DNA of 64,000 bases from Saccharum officinarum (taxonomy: Eukaryota; Streptophyta; Magnoliopsida; Poales; Poaceae): NCBI GenBank assembly GCA_020631735.1, contig CM036167.1, positions 438,988 through 502,987 on the forward strand, read 5' to 3'. The notes under the pieces are model-generated. The model saw only the letters and a list, made by a program, of their open reading frames with translations. It had not been told where the DNA came from and did no database searches. The first letter of the stretch is position 1, and each line of letters starts with the position of its first letter. The position numbers and the translations under genes are program-made. Below are positions 11,761 to 22,209 of the stretch, piece by piece.

Positions 11761-12210
11761 CTATTGCTCCACCTTCAACTTTAAGTCAAGAATCAATCTA
11801 TTGCAAGTTCCTGGTGTTATTACAAGTGTCATCATAAAAAAATGTTCAAGATTAATGAGTGCATCATATTAAGGATACATCTGAGCAAATAAGAGTGGAT
11901 GCAAGTAGCGTGAATCAATTGAAAGCGAATGAAATTAGTTGCAACCAACTTAGAAATTAGCTGCAAGGAGTTGCAACCGGTTTGAACTAGTTAAGTTGCA
12001 GCCAGTTGAAATTAACTACCTATAGTTGGAAGAAATTGGAATCAATTAGACAACTAAAAGACCTTCATGCTAAGCTACACATGTAGTATACAAGTGGTAT
12101 ATGAAGTACTTGTGTACTTTAGTAGCAAGCCAACCACAACAAGAAATTGGCATTTGACCTTAGGTAAATTGAATGTCATATTCGTGAAGGAATTGGGATT
12201 CTTTGGCGAA

Positions 12211-12427
12211 CTAGAAGCATACCCCACGCATTGATGCGGGAATTACGAATGGATTCGATTGAAATTAGATTAAATTATTTATATGAAGGAATAAATGGTT
12301 ATAATTTAATTGCAGTGGATGATGTGGCATACTAATGACAACAATTAAATGTTTGTGACAGTGGATTGTTGAGGTAGGATGCTTGCATGTTGAGATATAA
12401 TGTCTAGTGGGGTTTAAGATTATAAGA
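12211..12427 (-). mobile_element. non-autonomous mini-Helitron (copy 1 of a tandem pair)
   Basis: Read on the minus strand it begins TCTTATAATCTTAAACCCCAC and ends with a GC hairpin (CCCGCATCAATGCGTGGGG) followed shortly by CTAG, then a host T. These are Helitron hallmarks: a 5' TC, a 3' hairpin about 10 nt before CTRR, and insertion between A and T without TSD. About 217 bp, no coding sequence. Confidence 0.6.
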
Positions 12428-12429
12428 TA

Positions 12430-12772
12430 CTAGAAGCGTACCCCGCGCGTTGCTACGGGAACTACTGATTTACAATGAATTAAACTATTCACATAATTCA
12501 TAGGAAGGGAATTAACTATTATAAACTAATGTTAGTGGATAGTGCGACACACTGATGTAAACAACTAAATATATGTTAGTGGATGATGTGTCTCGCTGAC
12601 ATGGATATAATAATTGCCTATGCTAGTAAACTTTAATTGCAAGTCATGGTGGACTGTTAAGGTGGACACCTTGCAAGTGATAGTGGACTGCCGAGGTGGA
12701 CACCTTGCATGTCAAGATAATATTCTAGTGGGGTTTAGGTTATAAAAGGTATAGATATAAATATAGATTAGA
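12430..12772 (-). mobile_element. non-autonomous mini-Helitron (copy 2 of a tandem pair)
   Basis: The minus strand starts TCTAATCTATATTTATATC after an A and ends CCCGTAGCAACGCGCGGGG...CTTCTAG followed by T. Both ends match copy 1, including the shared TAAACCCCACTAGA block near the 5' end. The CTAG of this copy lies 2 bases from the 5' TC of copy 1. No coding sequence. Confidence 0.65.
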
Positions 12773-13249
12773 TATCATCTTCATGAAGCATGTGAAATGG
12801 TCTTCACTATTGGCTTTTGGAGAACTGTAATGGGTTTCATTGACTACTCTTCTCCAAGACAACAAAGGTATCGTTATAATGTGAATGTTCATACATCCCT
12901 TGCTAGTATGCAGTTATGCACATAGCACATATTTTGTGTTAAGAACATGCATTAAAAATGAATTATTTTAAGTTCTAGCATTGCCACTATTACTTCTATG
13001 TTTATATGTTCTAGTGGCATTGTTTAGAATTGTTCATGAGCTAGTGAATCTAAGTACTTGATCAAGTTGAATGGCAATACAAGTGATAAGTAGAACCTCA
13101 ATAAGATAGATGTTTGTGGTGTGTGAAGAAGCTTAGAGAGGGTTCAAACTATGACTTGAAGCTTATGCAATTTAATTAGAGCAAGTCATTGCGAAGAAAG
13201 CTCATGAAAACAATCTAGTTCAAGAATAAGACAATAATTCATTTTTTAA

Positions 13250-13740
13250 GTGGTATCCATGCATTTTAATTGGTATCTAGACTTTTGTGCTTTCATAAGT
13301 GGTATCTAGATCATCTGAAGGTGGTATCCACAAGTGATCCTCGACTTTAAGTGATGCCCCAAGTTTAAGTTGTGTCACTCATTGATCTCAAGTAATATTT
13401 GAGGTCATCCCTCCAAGTGGTATTCATTGTGACTTACAACAACTGCTATCTCATGGTGTCCATCTCACCTCAACACACCTTCCGATAAGTTTCATCGATC
13501 AAAGTGATGCATCCTTTGTGGAAATTGATGACAAAGGGAGAGAGATTGCACAAAGATACGTGAAGATATGAACATTGGTGCGAAGGAACAGTGATGCGTA
13601 AGTGGACAAAGACATTGAGAGCTTGGACAAAGGGGGAGAAAATGACCAAGATGAAGATGATAAAGGGGAGAAAATGCAAGGTTGAAGAACACATGGGGAT
13701 CAAATTTTTGAACAAAAGAAGCATACAAGTAGGGGGAACA
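13250..13740 (+). repeat. decayed Sirevirus 3' region with repeated polypurine tracts
   Basis: Several A/G tracts such as GACAAAGGGGGAGAAAATGA and AAAGGGGAGAAAATG (about 13530-13740) resemble the multiple polypurine tracts upstream of Sirevirus 3' LTRs. They mirror the CTCCCCCTTTG runs on the other strand at 24760-24865. No ORF survives. Confidence 0.45.
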
Positions 13741-14130
13741 AGCTCACGAATATGATTGTTTTGTGCATAACATATGATTGCTTACATAACATAGTTTAAA
13801 TACTTATATGCTTATGTGTGATGATTGCTAGACATAAGCATGGATGTTGAATTGAGTTGCTTTCTATTAATATCTAAAGCTTAGTTTGTTTCAAGTGGTA
13901 ACTAGAGCCTTATTTTTAAATGTAGATCTCACGTGGCTATCGTTTGCCAATCTAGCTGACATTGCCCGCCATTGTACTGTCCTTTGGCGACACTGGATGG
14001 CACAACTGTGTTTGGCCTAGCTATAGCCGGCAATGGCCAACACTGCCCTGGAAAGGAGGCACCTAGTGGTGGCTATCAGTCGGTGCTAGCCGCATGTGGG
14101 GGTGGCATGCGTTGATGGTTGATTCTTTTT
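13741..14130. other. no gene seen
   Basis: Possibly remnants of the LTR that followed the decayed Sirevirus region. No defined boundaries. Confidence 0.3.
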
Positions 14131-14390
14131 ATTTTTAGGAGCACATCATTATAAACTATGTGAGATATGTAACAAATAAGCTCTATACTTTTTGATCACT
14201 TGGAATACTCATTGATTTGCCAATAGAAGCCATTGGAGAAAGCTCTTAGAACTATATCAGTATTTTTCTTTTTAGGAGCACATCATTATAAACTATGCGA
14301 GATATGTAACAAATAAGCTCTATGCTTTTTTTTAACCACTTGGAATACTCATTGATTTGCCAATAGAAACCAAATGGAGAAGCTCCTACA
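14131..14390. repeat. two tandem copies of a ~128-bp unit
   Basis: The unit begins TTTTTAGGAGCACATCATTATAA and includes GAGATATGTAACAAATAAGC and TTGATTTGCCAATAGAA. It is present at about 14137-14255 and about 14269-14390 with few differences. A weaker third copy may lie at about 14460-14600. Confidence 0.7.
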
Positions 14391-15065
14391 CTATATATGT
14401 TAGCACACATGGCTAGCAAGGACGAGTTTGGGATCTATAATTTAAAAATAGTCCATACTTTTAGGAGTAAATTATTGGAAATTGTTGGAGATACATAATA
14501 AAAAAAGCTCCATACTTTTTTGTCAAGTGAAATATTTTTTATTTTTTCCAAATGTTTTTTTTATTTTTAAGAAATTGTTGGAGAAGCTCCTAGAATTGTA
14601 TCGGTAACCAGGAGTTTCGAGAATTGTATCCATAACCATAGGCTACTACTAAGGACGTGTTTGGATTCTAAGACTAAAACTTAGTCTATCGTTTGATAAT
14701 TAACTAAATATAAACTAATTATGAGCTAACTAATATTCCCACCATTTATTAAAGAAAATAATTCTCACTTTTTGAGCAGTGAAAAGATTTAAAGTTTGAC
14801 CAAAGTTATATAAAAAACTAGCATTTATATAATATAAGATAAGTACCATTAAATAAATTATCAAATACGTTTTTGTATTAAATCTAGTTGGAGACATAAA
14901 TATTAATACTATAAATACTATTTATATAAACTTGATTAAAATTAAGCTAGTTTGACCACTTGATTAAAATTAAGCTAGTTTGACTTATACAAATTCTATC
15001 ATTATATTTTTCTTCAGTGGATTGAGCCATAGAGGGAGGGTGTAGATTTGGACCACAAATTAATC
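14391..15065. other. AT-rich intergenic with a 28-bp direct duplication
   Basis: CTTGATTAAAATTAAGCTAG plus TTTGAC occurs at 14931-14958 and again at 14959-14984. No gene seen. Confidence 0.5.
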
Positions 15066-15068
15066 TTA

Positions 15069-15410
15069 GGGGGTGTTTAGTTCCCAAATTTTTTTTGTTC
15101 TACCGTAACATCGAGCATTTGGACACATGTATGAAGTACTATACGTAGACGGAAAAAAACTAATTGCACAATTCTCGGAGAAATCACGAGACGAATCTTT
15201 TAAGCCTAATTAGTCCATGAAAAGCCTTAAGTGTTACAGTAACCAACATGTGCTAATGATGGATTAATTAGTATCATTAGATTCGTCTCGCAGTTTCCTG
15301 ACGGGTTCTGTAATTTGTTTTTTATTAGTATCCGAAAACCCCTTCCGACATCCTTCCGACACATCCGATGCGACACCTAAAAATTTTCAACCCACGAACT
15401 AAACACCACC
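15069..15410. mobile_element. Tourist-like (PIF/Harbinger-type) MITE with TTA target duplication
   Basis: The termini GGGGGTGTTTAGTTCC and, inverted, GGTGGTGTTTAGTTCG are flanked by TTA at 15066-15068 and 15411-15413. A 3-bp TSD of this kind fits PIF/Harbinger. Non-coding. Confidence 0.8.
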
Positions 15411-15464
15411 TTATTATCTCATTAATTTTAATTTATGATTAGTGATTGGAGTAAGAACTAAGAC

Positions 15465-15905
15465 TAGTCGCAGTGGATACTCTAAAACGATACTCTAAAG
15501 CTTTAGAGTATGAATATAGAGTAAAAACCGCTGCACTGGATACTCTAAAACGATACTCTATCTTTTCTCTTACTCTATATTTAGAGCAGTACTGTGCTTA
15601 CTCTATACTCTATAGTGGTGGGCCCCACTAGTTTAACAAAGGAAAAAAATGCTATAACTCACAAACCAAAAATTCAAATTAAATTTTGATTGCACCATTA
15701 AATTCGTCTCAATAAATCCTTCAAAACTAGATCACACATAGATATATTTAGATAAAGTGACAAGTGGGTCCCATAGTGGATAGAGTGGATAGAGGATGAT
15801 ATAGAGGATGGATGGGTGCGGGAGAATTGAGTATAGAGGAGAGAATCTTGCTGACTAGGACGTATAGAGGATGAATATAGAGGTCCATGAGTGCGGATAG
15901 TCCAC
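15465..15905. mobile_element. putative MITE rich in TACTCTA/TAGAGTA motifs
   Basis: The outer ends ACTAGTCGCAGTGGATACTCT and, inverted, ACTATCCGCACTCATGGACC are partly alike. GGATACTCTAAAACGATACTC is repeated at about 15476 and 15538. Inside are many short inverted TACTCTA/ATAGAG motifs. Boundaries are approximate. Confidence 0.45.
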
Positions 15906-16037
15906 CAGGAGGAGATGCCTGCTGCCGAGACAGGCTGTGTGCCTGTGTCGCTGCCAGGCGCACCCAAGGAGTCAGTGTCAGCCGGGCACAGCGTGACGAG
16001 CGCAGGCAGCACTCAGCAGCAGACTAGCCGAGGCCAA

Positions 16038-16486
16038 GCCCTTGTTTAGGGTCTTGTTCGGCTGGCTGGCCTCAGCCAGCCAGCAGTGTTTTTCTTTCAC
16101 ACTAATTCAACACCAGTCAGCAGTTACCAGCCAACCAGCAGTATTTTTCTCTCACAATAAATCAGCACCAGCCACCGGCTACCAGCAGCCAGCAGTATTT
16201 TTCTCTCACAATAAATCAGCACCAGCCACCGGCTACCAGCCAGCCGAACGAGACCTAGATTGAAGATTTTTTCAACCTGATGAATAGTACCACTTTCGTC
16301 TTATTTGACAAATATTGTCCAATCGTAGACCAACTAGGCTCAAAAGATTCATCTTGTGATTTTGAACTAAACTGTGTAATTAGATTTTTTTACCTACATT
16401 TAGTACTCCATGCAAGCGGCTAAAAATTGATGTGATGAAGAGAGAGTGAAAAAACTTGGAATTTTGAGGTGATCTAAACATGGGCC
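16038..16486. mobile_element. GGCCTTGTTTAG-family MITE, interrupted by another MITE
   Basis: The left terminus GCCCTTGTTTAG is split from its continuation ATTGAAGATTTTTTC by the insert at 16050-16255. Joined, it matches the right TIR of the neighbouring unit. Its own right end is GATCTAAACATGGGCC at about 16486. Confidence 0.6.
16050..16255. mobile_element. GGTCTTGTTCGGCTGG MITE nested in the preceding MITE, TSD TAG
   Basis: Near-perfect TIRs: GGTCTTGTTCGGCTGGCTGG at the left, and the inverse of CCAGCCAGCCGAACGAGACC at the right. The 3-bp TSD TAG is at 16047-16049 and 16256-16258. Internally, a unit of about 54 bp containing CAGTATTTTTCTCTCACAAT is tandemly duplicated at about 16137-16190 and 16191-16240. 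Confidence 0.85.
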
Positions 16487-16713
16487 AAGTTAAAAGTTTT
16501 TTCACTTTCTCTCCGTCACATCAAATCAAATCGAGTGACACATATATAAAACAGTAAATGTAGATAAAAAAATAACTAATTACATAGTTTGATTATAAAT
16601 TACGAGACGAATCTTTTAAACCTAATTAATCTATGATTAGACAATAATTATCAAATACAAACAAAAGTGCTACGGTACCAAAATTCACTTTCCCCTTCAA
16701 TCTAAACAAGGCC
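16483..16713. mobile_element. second GGCCTTGTTTAG-family MITE, abutting the first in inverted order
   Basis: The right end reads TTCAATCTAAACAAGGCC at 16713, and the interior has the family's GAGACGAATCTTTTAA and TATGATTAGACAATAA. The left end abuts the neighbour at a shared GGCC, so 16430-16545 forms an imperfect palindrome. Confidence 0.55.
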
Positions 16714-17160
16714 CGAGCCGGAAGGCACTCGTGAGTCGTGACTCGTGACCACACCCACTCGCCGCCGGTGGTGCCCACGACCACACCACCGTCGTCTCTC
16801 TGGTCACGCTTCCCGCGTCTTTGTTGCGCGGCTGGTCCCCATCGTTGGACATGACGGGTGGGCGCGCCCGCGTACAGCGTATGTACGTGATGCCCATCAA
16901 GGAAGGTGGAAGGAACGGGCCGGTCGACCTCCGCAAGAGCAGCCCGTTCGTGCCTCACCGGCAGGGCAGGGCTGGGCCTACCTTTTATGCCCAAGCCCGT
17001 ACGTCAGTACACAGGCGGGCTGAAAAGAGCACAAAAACCGTCCACCGCGTCGCTTGGGCCTTGGGGTGTCATTACTGGAGCATCTCAGGAAATGGAACTA
17101 CTCCCTAGTTGAGCATGTTTTTTTTCCTCTCAAAAAAAAAACCCGAGCATGTTTCACAGC
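16714..17160. other. no gene supported
   Basis: GC-rich intergenic sequence with overlapping open frames on both strands and no recognisable protein. Confidence 0.35.
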
Positions 17161-17597
17161 GTATTTTATAGAAACCTGTTTTTAGCATGCCAGTGCTAAC
17201 GTCCGGACGTTTAGACAGACACGTGTGTCTAAACGCTCGTTTCGCGCATCCACGCGGAGCCCGTGCCGCTCGACCCCATGTGGGGACCACTCACGCTCCC
17301 TCCGCTTCTAGTGTTCGGACATCTGCGCTCGGTCGGTGGTGCCCCAGCAGCTGCAGTAGGTGGGTCCCCAAGAGCAACATCCGATCTACTTTTGAACTTG
17401 AGATAAAACATTTGCAACATGCGTCTGAAGACAGATAAAATACTTGAAACATGTATCTGAAACATTTATAAAAAAACACTTGAAAAAGTCATTGCAAAAC
17501 TATGCAACATTCAGATCAAGACACTTGCAAGATATGTGTGAAATATATGCAACATCTAAATAAACACACTTGCAACGTACGTGTGAAAAACAGATGA
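17161..17597. repeat. left part of an unclassified repeat, split by the CACTA element
   Basis: Numerous GAAACATTTG, TTGCAACAT and ACTTGAAA motifs occur at about 17400-17597. They resume directly after the CACTA element at 18876-19015, so both parts belong to one older repeat, possibly Mutator-like. Termini could not be set. Confidence 0.45.
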
Positions 17598-18872
17598 CAC
17601 TACTATGAAAAATCTTTTGCAAGGCCTTTTCAAAACAGCCTCGGAGGCAGGCAGCCTTTTGAACCACCTTGGTTAATGCTTCGGATTAACCAAGGCGGTT
17701 ATTTTTATTAATCGAGGCGGTAAAAAAACCGCCTCGCAAAATCGATTTACGAAGGCGGTTACAAAATAACCGCCTCCTAAAATCTATTAACCAAGGCGGG
17801 CCACATATAAGGTCCGCCTCTGTATAACGTGACTGAGACCACTCCCCTTAGCGTGGCCCATCTCGGCCTAGTAACAACTCCATAGTATATAACACCAGAC
17901 TTAGAAACCCTAGCCCTCGTTCCTCTCCACACTCAGCCGCAACCACCGGCCTCTTGCCTCTCCACTCTCGGCGCCTCTACTCTCCCTCTCCACCCACCGG
18001 CACCTCCCTCTCCACCGTCGGCGCCCCCCTCCTCTCTCCCTCCGACGGCGCACCCTCTCCCTCTTCACTGCGGCGCGCCACTGCAGGCATAAGGCGGCGA
18101 GCACCATGCCCCGGCGGCGGATCCACGCCTCCTCTCTCCCTCCGACGGCGAATCTAGGCCGACCGAGTTCCCCAACGACGGATCCACGCCTCCTCTCTCC
18201 CTCCGGCGGCGGATCTAGGCCGACCGAGCTCCTGGCGGCGGAGCTCCCTGACGGTGGATCCAGGCGACCTGAGCTCCCGGCGGCGGATCCACGCCTCCTC
18301 TCTCCCTTCGGCAGTGGATCTAGGCCGACCGAGTTCCTGGCGGTGGATCCACGGCGCTCGAGGTCCCCGGCGGCGGATCCAGGCGGCCCGAGCTCCTCCG
18401 GCGGTGGATCCACGCCTCCTCTCTCCCTTCGACGGTGGATCTAGGCCGGCCAAGCTCCTAGCGGCGGATGCACGACGACCGAGCTCCCCGGCGGCGGATC
18501 TAGGTGGCCCGAGCTCCCCAACGGTGGATCCAGGGCCGGCGATGCTGCATCCATGGCAGGACCGCCCTCTGGCAGATCCAGGGCTAGCGAGGCTGGATCC
18601 GGTGGCAGTGAGGTCGGATCCGGTGGTAGGGGCACGGATCCAGCGGGCGAGGCGACGCTCCTCCTCCGGTGAGCAACGACCGGGCCCATGGATCGGCTCA
18701 GCGGGCTTATCCACGGGTTTTCCTTTTTTTATTTTTTATTTGATTTACCAAGGCGGACACCAAAACGTCTCGGTTAAGGCTACGATTATCCGTGACCTTT
18801 GATCCGAGACGGTTGGCCTGCCCGCCTCGGTAAAGGCTTTTTGCCCGCCTCCATAAAAATGTTGTAGTAGTG
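17598..18872. mobile_element. small non-autonomous CACTA (En/Spm-type) transposon with TGA target duplication
   Basis: The left end CACTACTATGAAAAATC and the inverted right end CACTACTACAACATTTTTATGG are flanked by TGA at 17595-17597 and 18873-18875. Length is 1275 bp. Subterminal repeats of AAGGCGGTTA/ACCGCCTCG type cluster at 17660-17820 and 18750-18850, as expected for transposase binding in CACTA elements. There is no transposase gene; the interior is a GC-rich repeat array preceded by a gene-leader-like segment (TATATAACACC, then AAACCCTAGCCCTCGTTCC, at about 17886-17925). Confidence 0.88.
18100..18660. repeat. GC-rich degenerate minisatellite inside the CACTA element
   Basis: Variants of GGCGGCGGATCCA and CTCCTCTCTCCCT(T/C)CG recur about every 60 bases. 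They produce long stop-free frames on both strands (Arg/Pro/Ser-rich), which I regard as non-coding composition. Possibly amplified from a captured host 5' gene segment. Confidence 0.55.
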
Positions 18873-18875
18873 TGA

Positions 18876-19329
18876 AACATTTGGAACAGACGCTTGCAAC
18901 ATACGTGTATAACCATTGTAACATGTGCAACATCCTGATTTACTTTTGCAACAATTGCAGCATACCTCTGAAACATGACACACTTGAAATATACACTTGC
19001 AACATTTCAACGCAATTTTCTTTGTTGCTTGAGAGAATGGAAGCTTGTCGGTGTGTGGACTGTGGAGTTCACCGGTGTAGAGCTCGCCGGTGGCATGGAG
19101 CTCACCGCTTCCGTGGAGAAGACCGCGATAGGTCCGGTGGAGAAGGTCGCGGCATGTCTCCACACTGTGCAGGTGCAAGTGCGTGTGCGAGTTCTATTCC
19201 GGCCGTCGTGAGCCGCACATGGGTGAGTTCCGCCCCAACCACGGCGTGCTAGGCAGGCAGAGCGCGAGATGTGCGCAGGCGGGTGGCTGTGAGCTGCATA
19301 CGGTGATCTCCACCCCGGCTGCAGCGAGA
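18876..19329. repeat. right part of the repeat split by the CACTA element
   Basis: Continues the GAAACATTTG/CTTGCAACA motif series, then becomes GC-rich (GAGCTCGCCGG..., GCGGGCGG...). No gene supported. It runs into the duplicated block from 19330. Confidence 0.4.
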
Positions 19330-19863
19330 AGTGCAGACTTCGCCCCGGCCGAGATGAGCGCGGGCGGCCGCGGTGAGTACGGGATGAGCGCGGGCGACCT
19401 CCGCCACAGTTGTCCACCGCGAGTTGCGCGAGTGGAGCGTGCACTGTGTGCGGTATTTCTTTTGTTTAGGAGATGCGGTGACGAGCAGATACGAGGATGT
19501 CATTTGGGCTGTCCACGGCCCACCAGCGGGATTATCCGGAGCGGACGGACGTCCTGTTCCAAAAATTACCGTTTTTAGTACTATTTGGATCCCTCAAATT
19601 GAAAAATGAATTACATACCCTGCCTCCTCGATCGCGTGCGTCTTTGTCGCTCTGATTCAGTTCTCAGCCGTAGCGGTATCCATGTATGTGCTCGTTCGAT
19701 CATACGAGGCAAATCAATTTTTTTTCCAGTGCTATGTAGCAAAGGTTATAAGGATTTTATTAAGAGACCTTAGACTGAGATAAGGTTTCAACAAAACTAC
19801 ATTAAGCTCCTCATACTAGTTCTGATAACACATAAAATCCTAGTTTTATGACAAACGAATTTA

Positions 19864-20106
19864 GGGGCTATTTAGTTCTCAAAATTTTGCAAAATTTTTC
19901 AAGATTCCCTGTCACATCGAATCTTTGGATGCATGCATGAAACATTAAATATAGATAAAAAAATAAAACTAATTACACAGTTTAGACGAAATTCACGAAA
20001 CGAATCTTTTAAGCCTAATTATACTATGATTAGACACTAATTGCTTAATAACGACGAAGGTGCTATAGTACCATTTCCCAAAAAAAATCGCGAGCTAAAC
20101 AAGGCC
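19864..20106. mobile_element. Tourist-like MITE with TTA target duplication
   Basis: Ends GGGGCTATTTAGTTCTC and, inverted, GGCCTTGTTTAGCTCGC. TTA at 19861-19863 and 20107-20109. 243 bp, non-coding. Confidence 0.8.
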
Positions 20107-20109
20107 TTA

Positions 20110-20564
20110 GAGGCAGCTAAGTCAAATTTAAACCTTTTTTTGGTCAGCATGGCATTTTATATCGAAGCTAATGATACGGTGGATATTCATCATTCTTATC
20201 AATTTGGGCACAAGGACGATGTGGTCGCTTGTTCTTAGATGCCTACATCGATAGTGATAGAGCTCATTGTCCGGCTGTCCGCTCGACGTACCCACCGCAA
20301 GCTTAGAAAAATTGAACGCCGGTGATCGATCAGTACATCTGATCAAATACGTCCCAAAGGAACTGAAGGCTGAGTGGGAGGTTAACACATTTGAAATGAG
20401 TGGAAGGACCTTTGGATGGTGGGTACATGTACATGTTGATAGTAGAATGAAAGCTTCCTAGTTCTGAAAAAGTATATACATTGCTATATACACTTTACTT
20501 TACTAATTGGACGCTACGAGATACAACCTATAGTTCAACTTGGTGTCTCGGAGGTTAAATAAAA
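20110..20564. other. no gene recognised
   Basis: Short open frames (for example to 20238 and 20461) have no recognisable domain. They are identical in the duplicate at 28975-29430. Confidence 0.35.
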
Positions 20565-21593
20565 GAGTTAAATTCACCAGGGGCTCTCGAACTTGTAAGC
20601 GCGTGTCACATAGGTCCCTGAACTTTGAAAATGCATTTCTGGCCCCTTAAACTTCTTGGAGGATAAATAAAAGAGTTAAATGCACCAGGGGCCCTCGAAC
20701 TTGTAAGCGTGTGTCACATAGGCCCTTGAACTTTGAAAATGCATTTCTGGTCCCTTAAACTTGGTAAGTGGTATGCATAGACCTTTGAACTTTGAAAATG
20801 CATTTCCTGCCCCCTAAACTTGTTAAGTGGTATACCACAGGCCCATACTTGTCATGCAGGCATTTTTTTTGCTGACGTGGCGCTGCTACGCAGCGAAAAA
20901 ATATGCACCAAACCCCCCAAAACCCAATCCGCGTCGCCGTCATTGGTGCGGGAGCTGCCTCCGCACAGAGGTGCTCGCCGTCAGGAAGGACAACGAGGGG
21001 AGCATCAGTGGCTGGAGGGTGAGGTGGCGTTATGGCGCGTCGCAGAAAGCATGACCCCTGGCCGCCGGCGATGCTTCTCTTAGTCATAGGCTAGACCACG
21101 TGTGCGTGGCTCCGGTCGTGCTGCGACCAGGCATGGGTCCGCGCAAGCTCTGCGACCAGAGCCAGGCGCGGAAGCATCGCCGACCAGAGCCACACGCACG
21201 CGGTTTGGCCTGCGACAAGGAGAAGCATCGCCGGTAGCCAGGGTCGTGCTTTCTACGACGTGCCACGACGCCACCTCACCCTCTAGCCGCTGATGCTCCC
21301 CTCGTTGTCCTTCCTGACGGCGAGGACCTCTGTGCGGAGGCAGCTTCCGCGCTGATGATGGCGACACGGATGGTGCATATTTTTTTCGCCACGACAACGA
21401 AAAATGCCCACGTGGCAAGTATGGGCCTGTGGTGTACCGCTTAGTAAGTTTAGGAGGCCAGAAATGCATTTTCAAAGTTCAGGGCCTATATGTACCACTT
21501 AACAAGTTCAATGAGTCAGAAATGCATTTTCAAAATTCAGGAGCTTATGTGATACACACTTACAAGTTCGAGAGCCCCCGGTGCATTTAACTC
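20565..21593. mobile_element. fold-back element with very long terminal inverted repeats
   Basis: The left end GAGTTAAATTCACCAGGGG is mirrored by ...CCCCCGGTGCATTTAACTC at 21593. Successive blocks (CTCGAACTTGTAAG, TTTGAAAATGCATTTC, CCACAGGCCCATACTTG, AGGAAGGACAACGAGGGGAG, GGCGATGCTTCTC) recur inverted in reverse order, so the two arms cover nearly the whole element. The left arm also has an internal duplication of its terminal ~100 bp (repeated from about 20672). Flanks are similar A/T-rich strings. Possibly a Mutator-type or Foldback non-autonomous element. Confidence 0.7.
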
Positions 21594-22209
21594 TAAAATA
21601 AAACCACTCATACATAGGACCATCATTCACGCATTGTCAACGTGTAGAGTCGACACAAAATTACTACGAGCCGTACATGCGACAAGCTATCACCAGTGCT
21701 TGAAATGTCATACACGTAATGGATCGGAATCATATGCAGTACAAGACGAGGATTCAGTGTATCCCAAATATCTTGGAGAAGAGCAACCTGAGACAACTAC
21801 CCAATCTAAAAATACAGTGGTTTCTCTAGATAACTTTACATATCAAGATATAGAATATCCTTAGTACCACCTCCGTCTGAAAAAAGAATGTAATTCTAGC
21901 TGGAGGCTAAGTTAAGTTACCTAAATGTAACAAACATACATGTGCGTTGTGATAGAATGTACGTGTACGTGTTGTATCATTTGTGCTGGTACGTCTTAGA
22001 ATCAGACTCTGTGTCGTGGCCGGATGCATGCTATTAAGCTCGTATGAGCATGGGTTAGTGATGAGACGATAAAACAATCAGGACTCTTACTCTGAGGTTC
22101 AGTTAGACATAGCTTCTCTGGCATCTTCAGGAGTTGTTTTTTTAAAGAGAAGAGCGTTATCTCGCACTGCATCCCACACCTGAGTCCGCATCCCATCCAG
22201 CATCAGCGT
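21594..22209. other. no gene recognised
   Basis: A 76-aa frame at 21634-21864 (duplicate at 30499-30727) contains a CxxC-like pair (QCLKCHTRNG) but no known domain or gene structure. Left unassigned. Confidence 0.35.

Noticed and set aside
16745..17112. Overlapping plus-strand ORFs in the GC-rich intergenic stretch
   Set aside because: No domain, several frames open at once, no promoter context.
17910..18714. Long open frames on both strands in the CACTA interior
   Set aside because: Overlapping stop-free frames on both strands arise from a GC-rich ~60-bp repeat; no domain or plausible start.
21634..21864. 76-aa ORF with QCLKCHTRNG as a possible gene exon
   Set aside because: A single CxxC-like pair, no homologous domain recognised, no splice structure; insufficient support.
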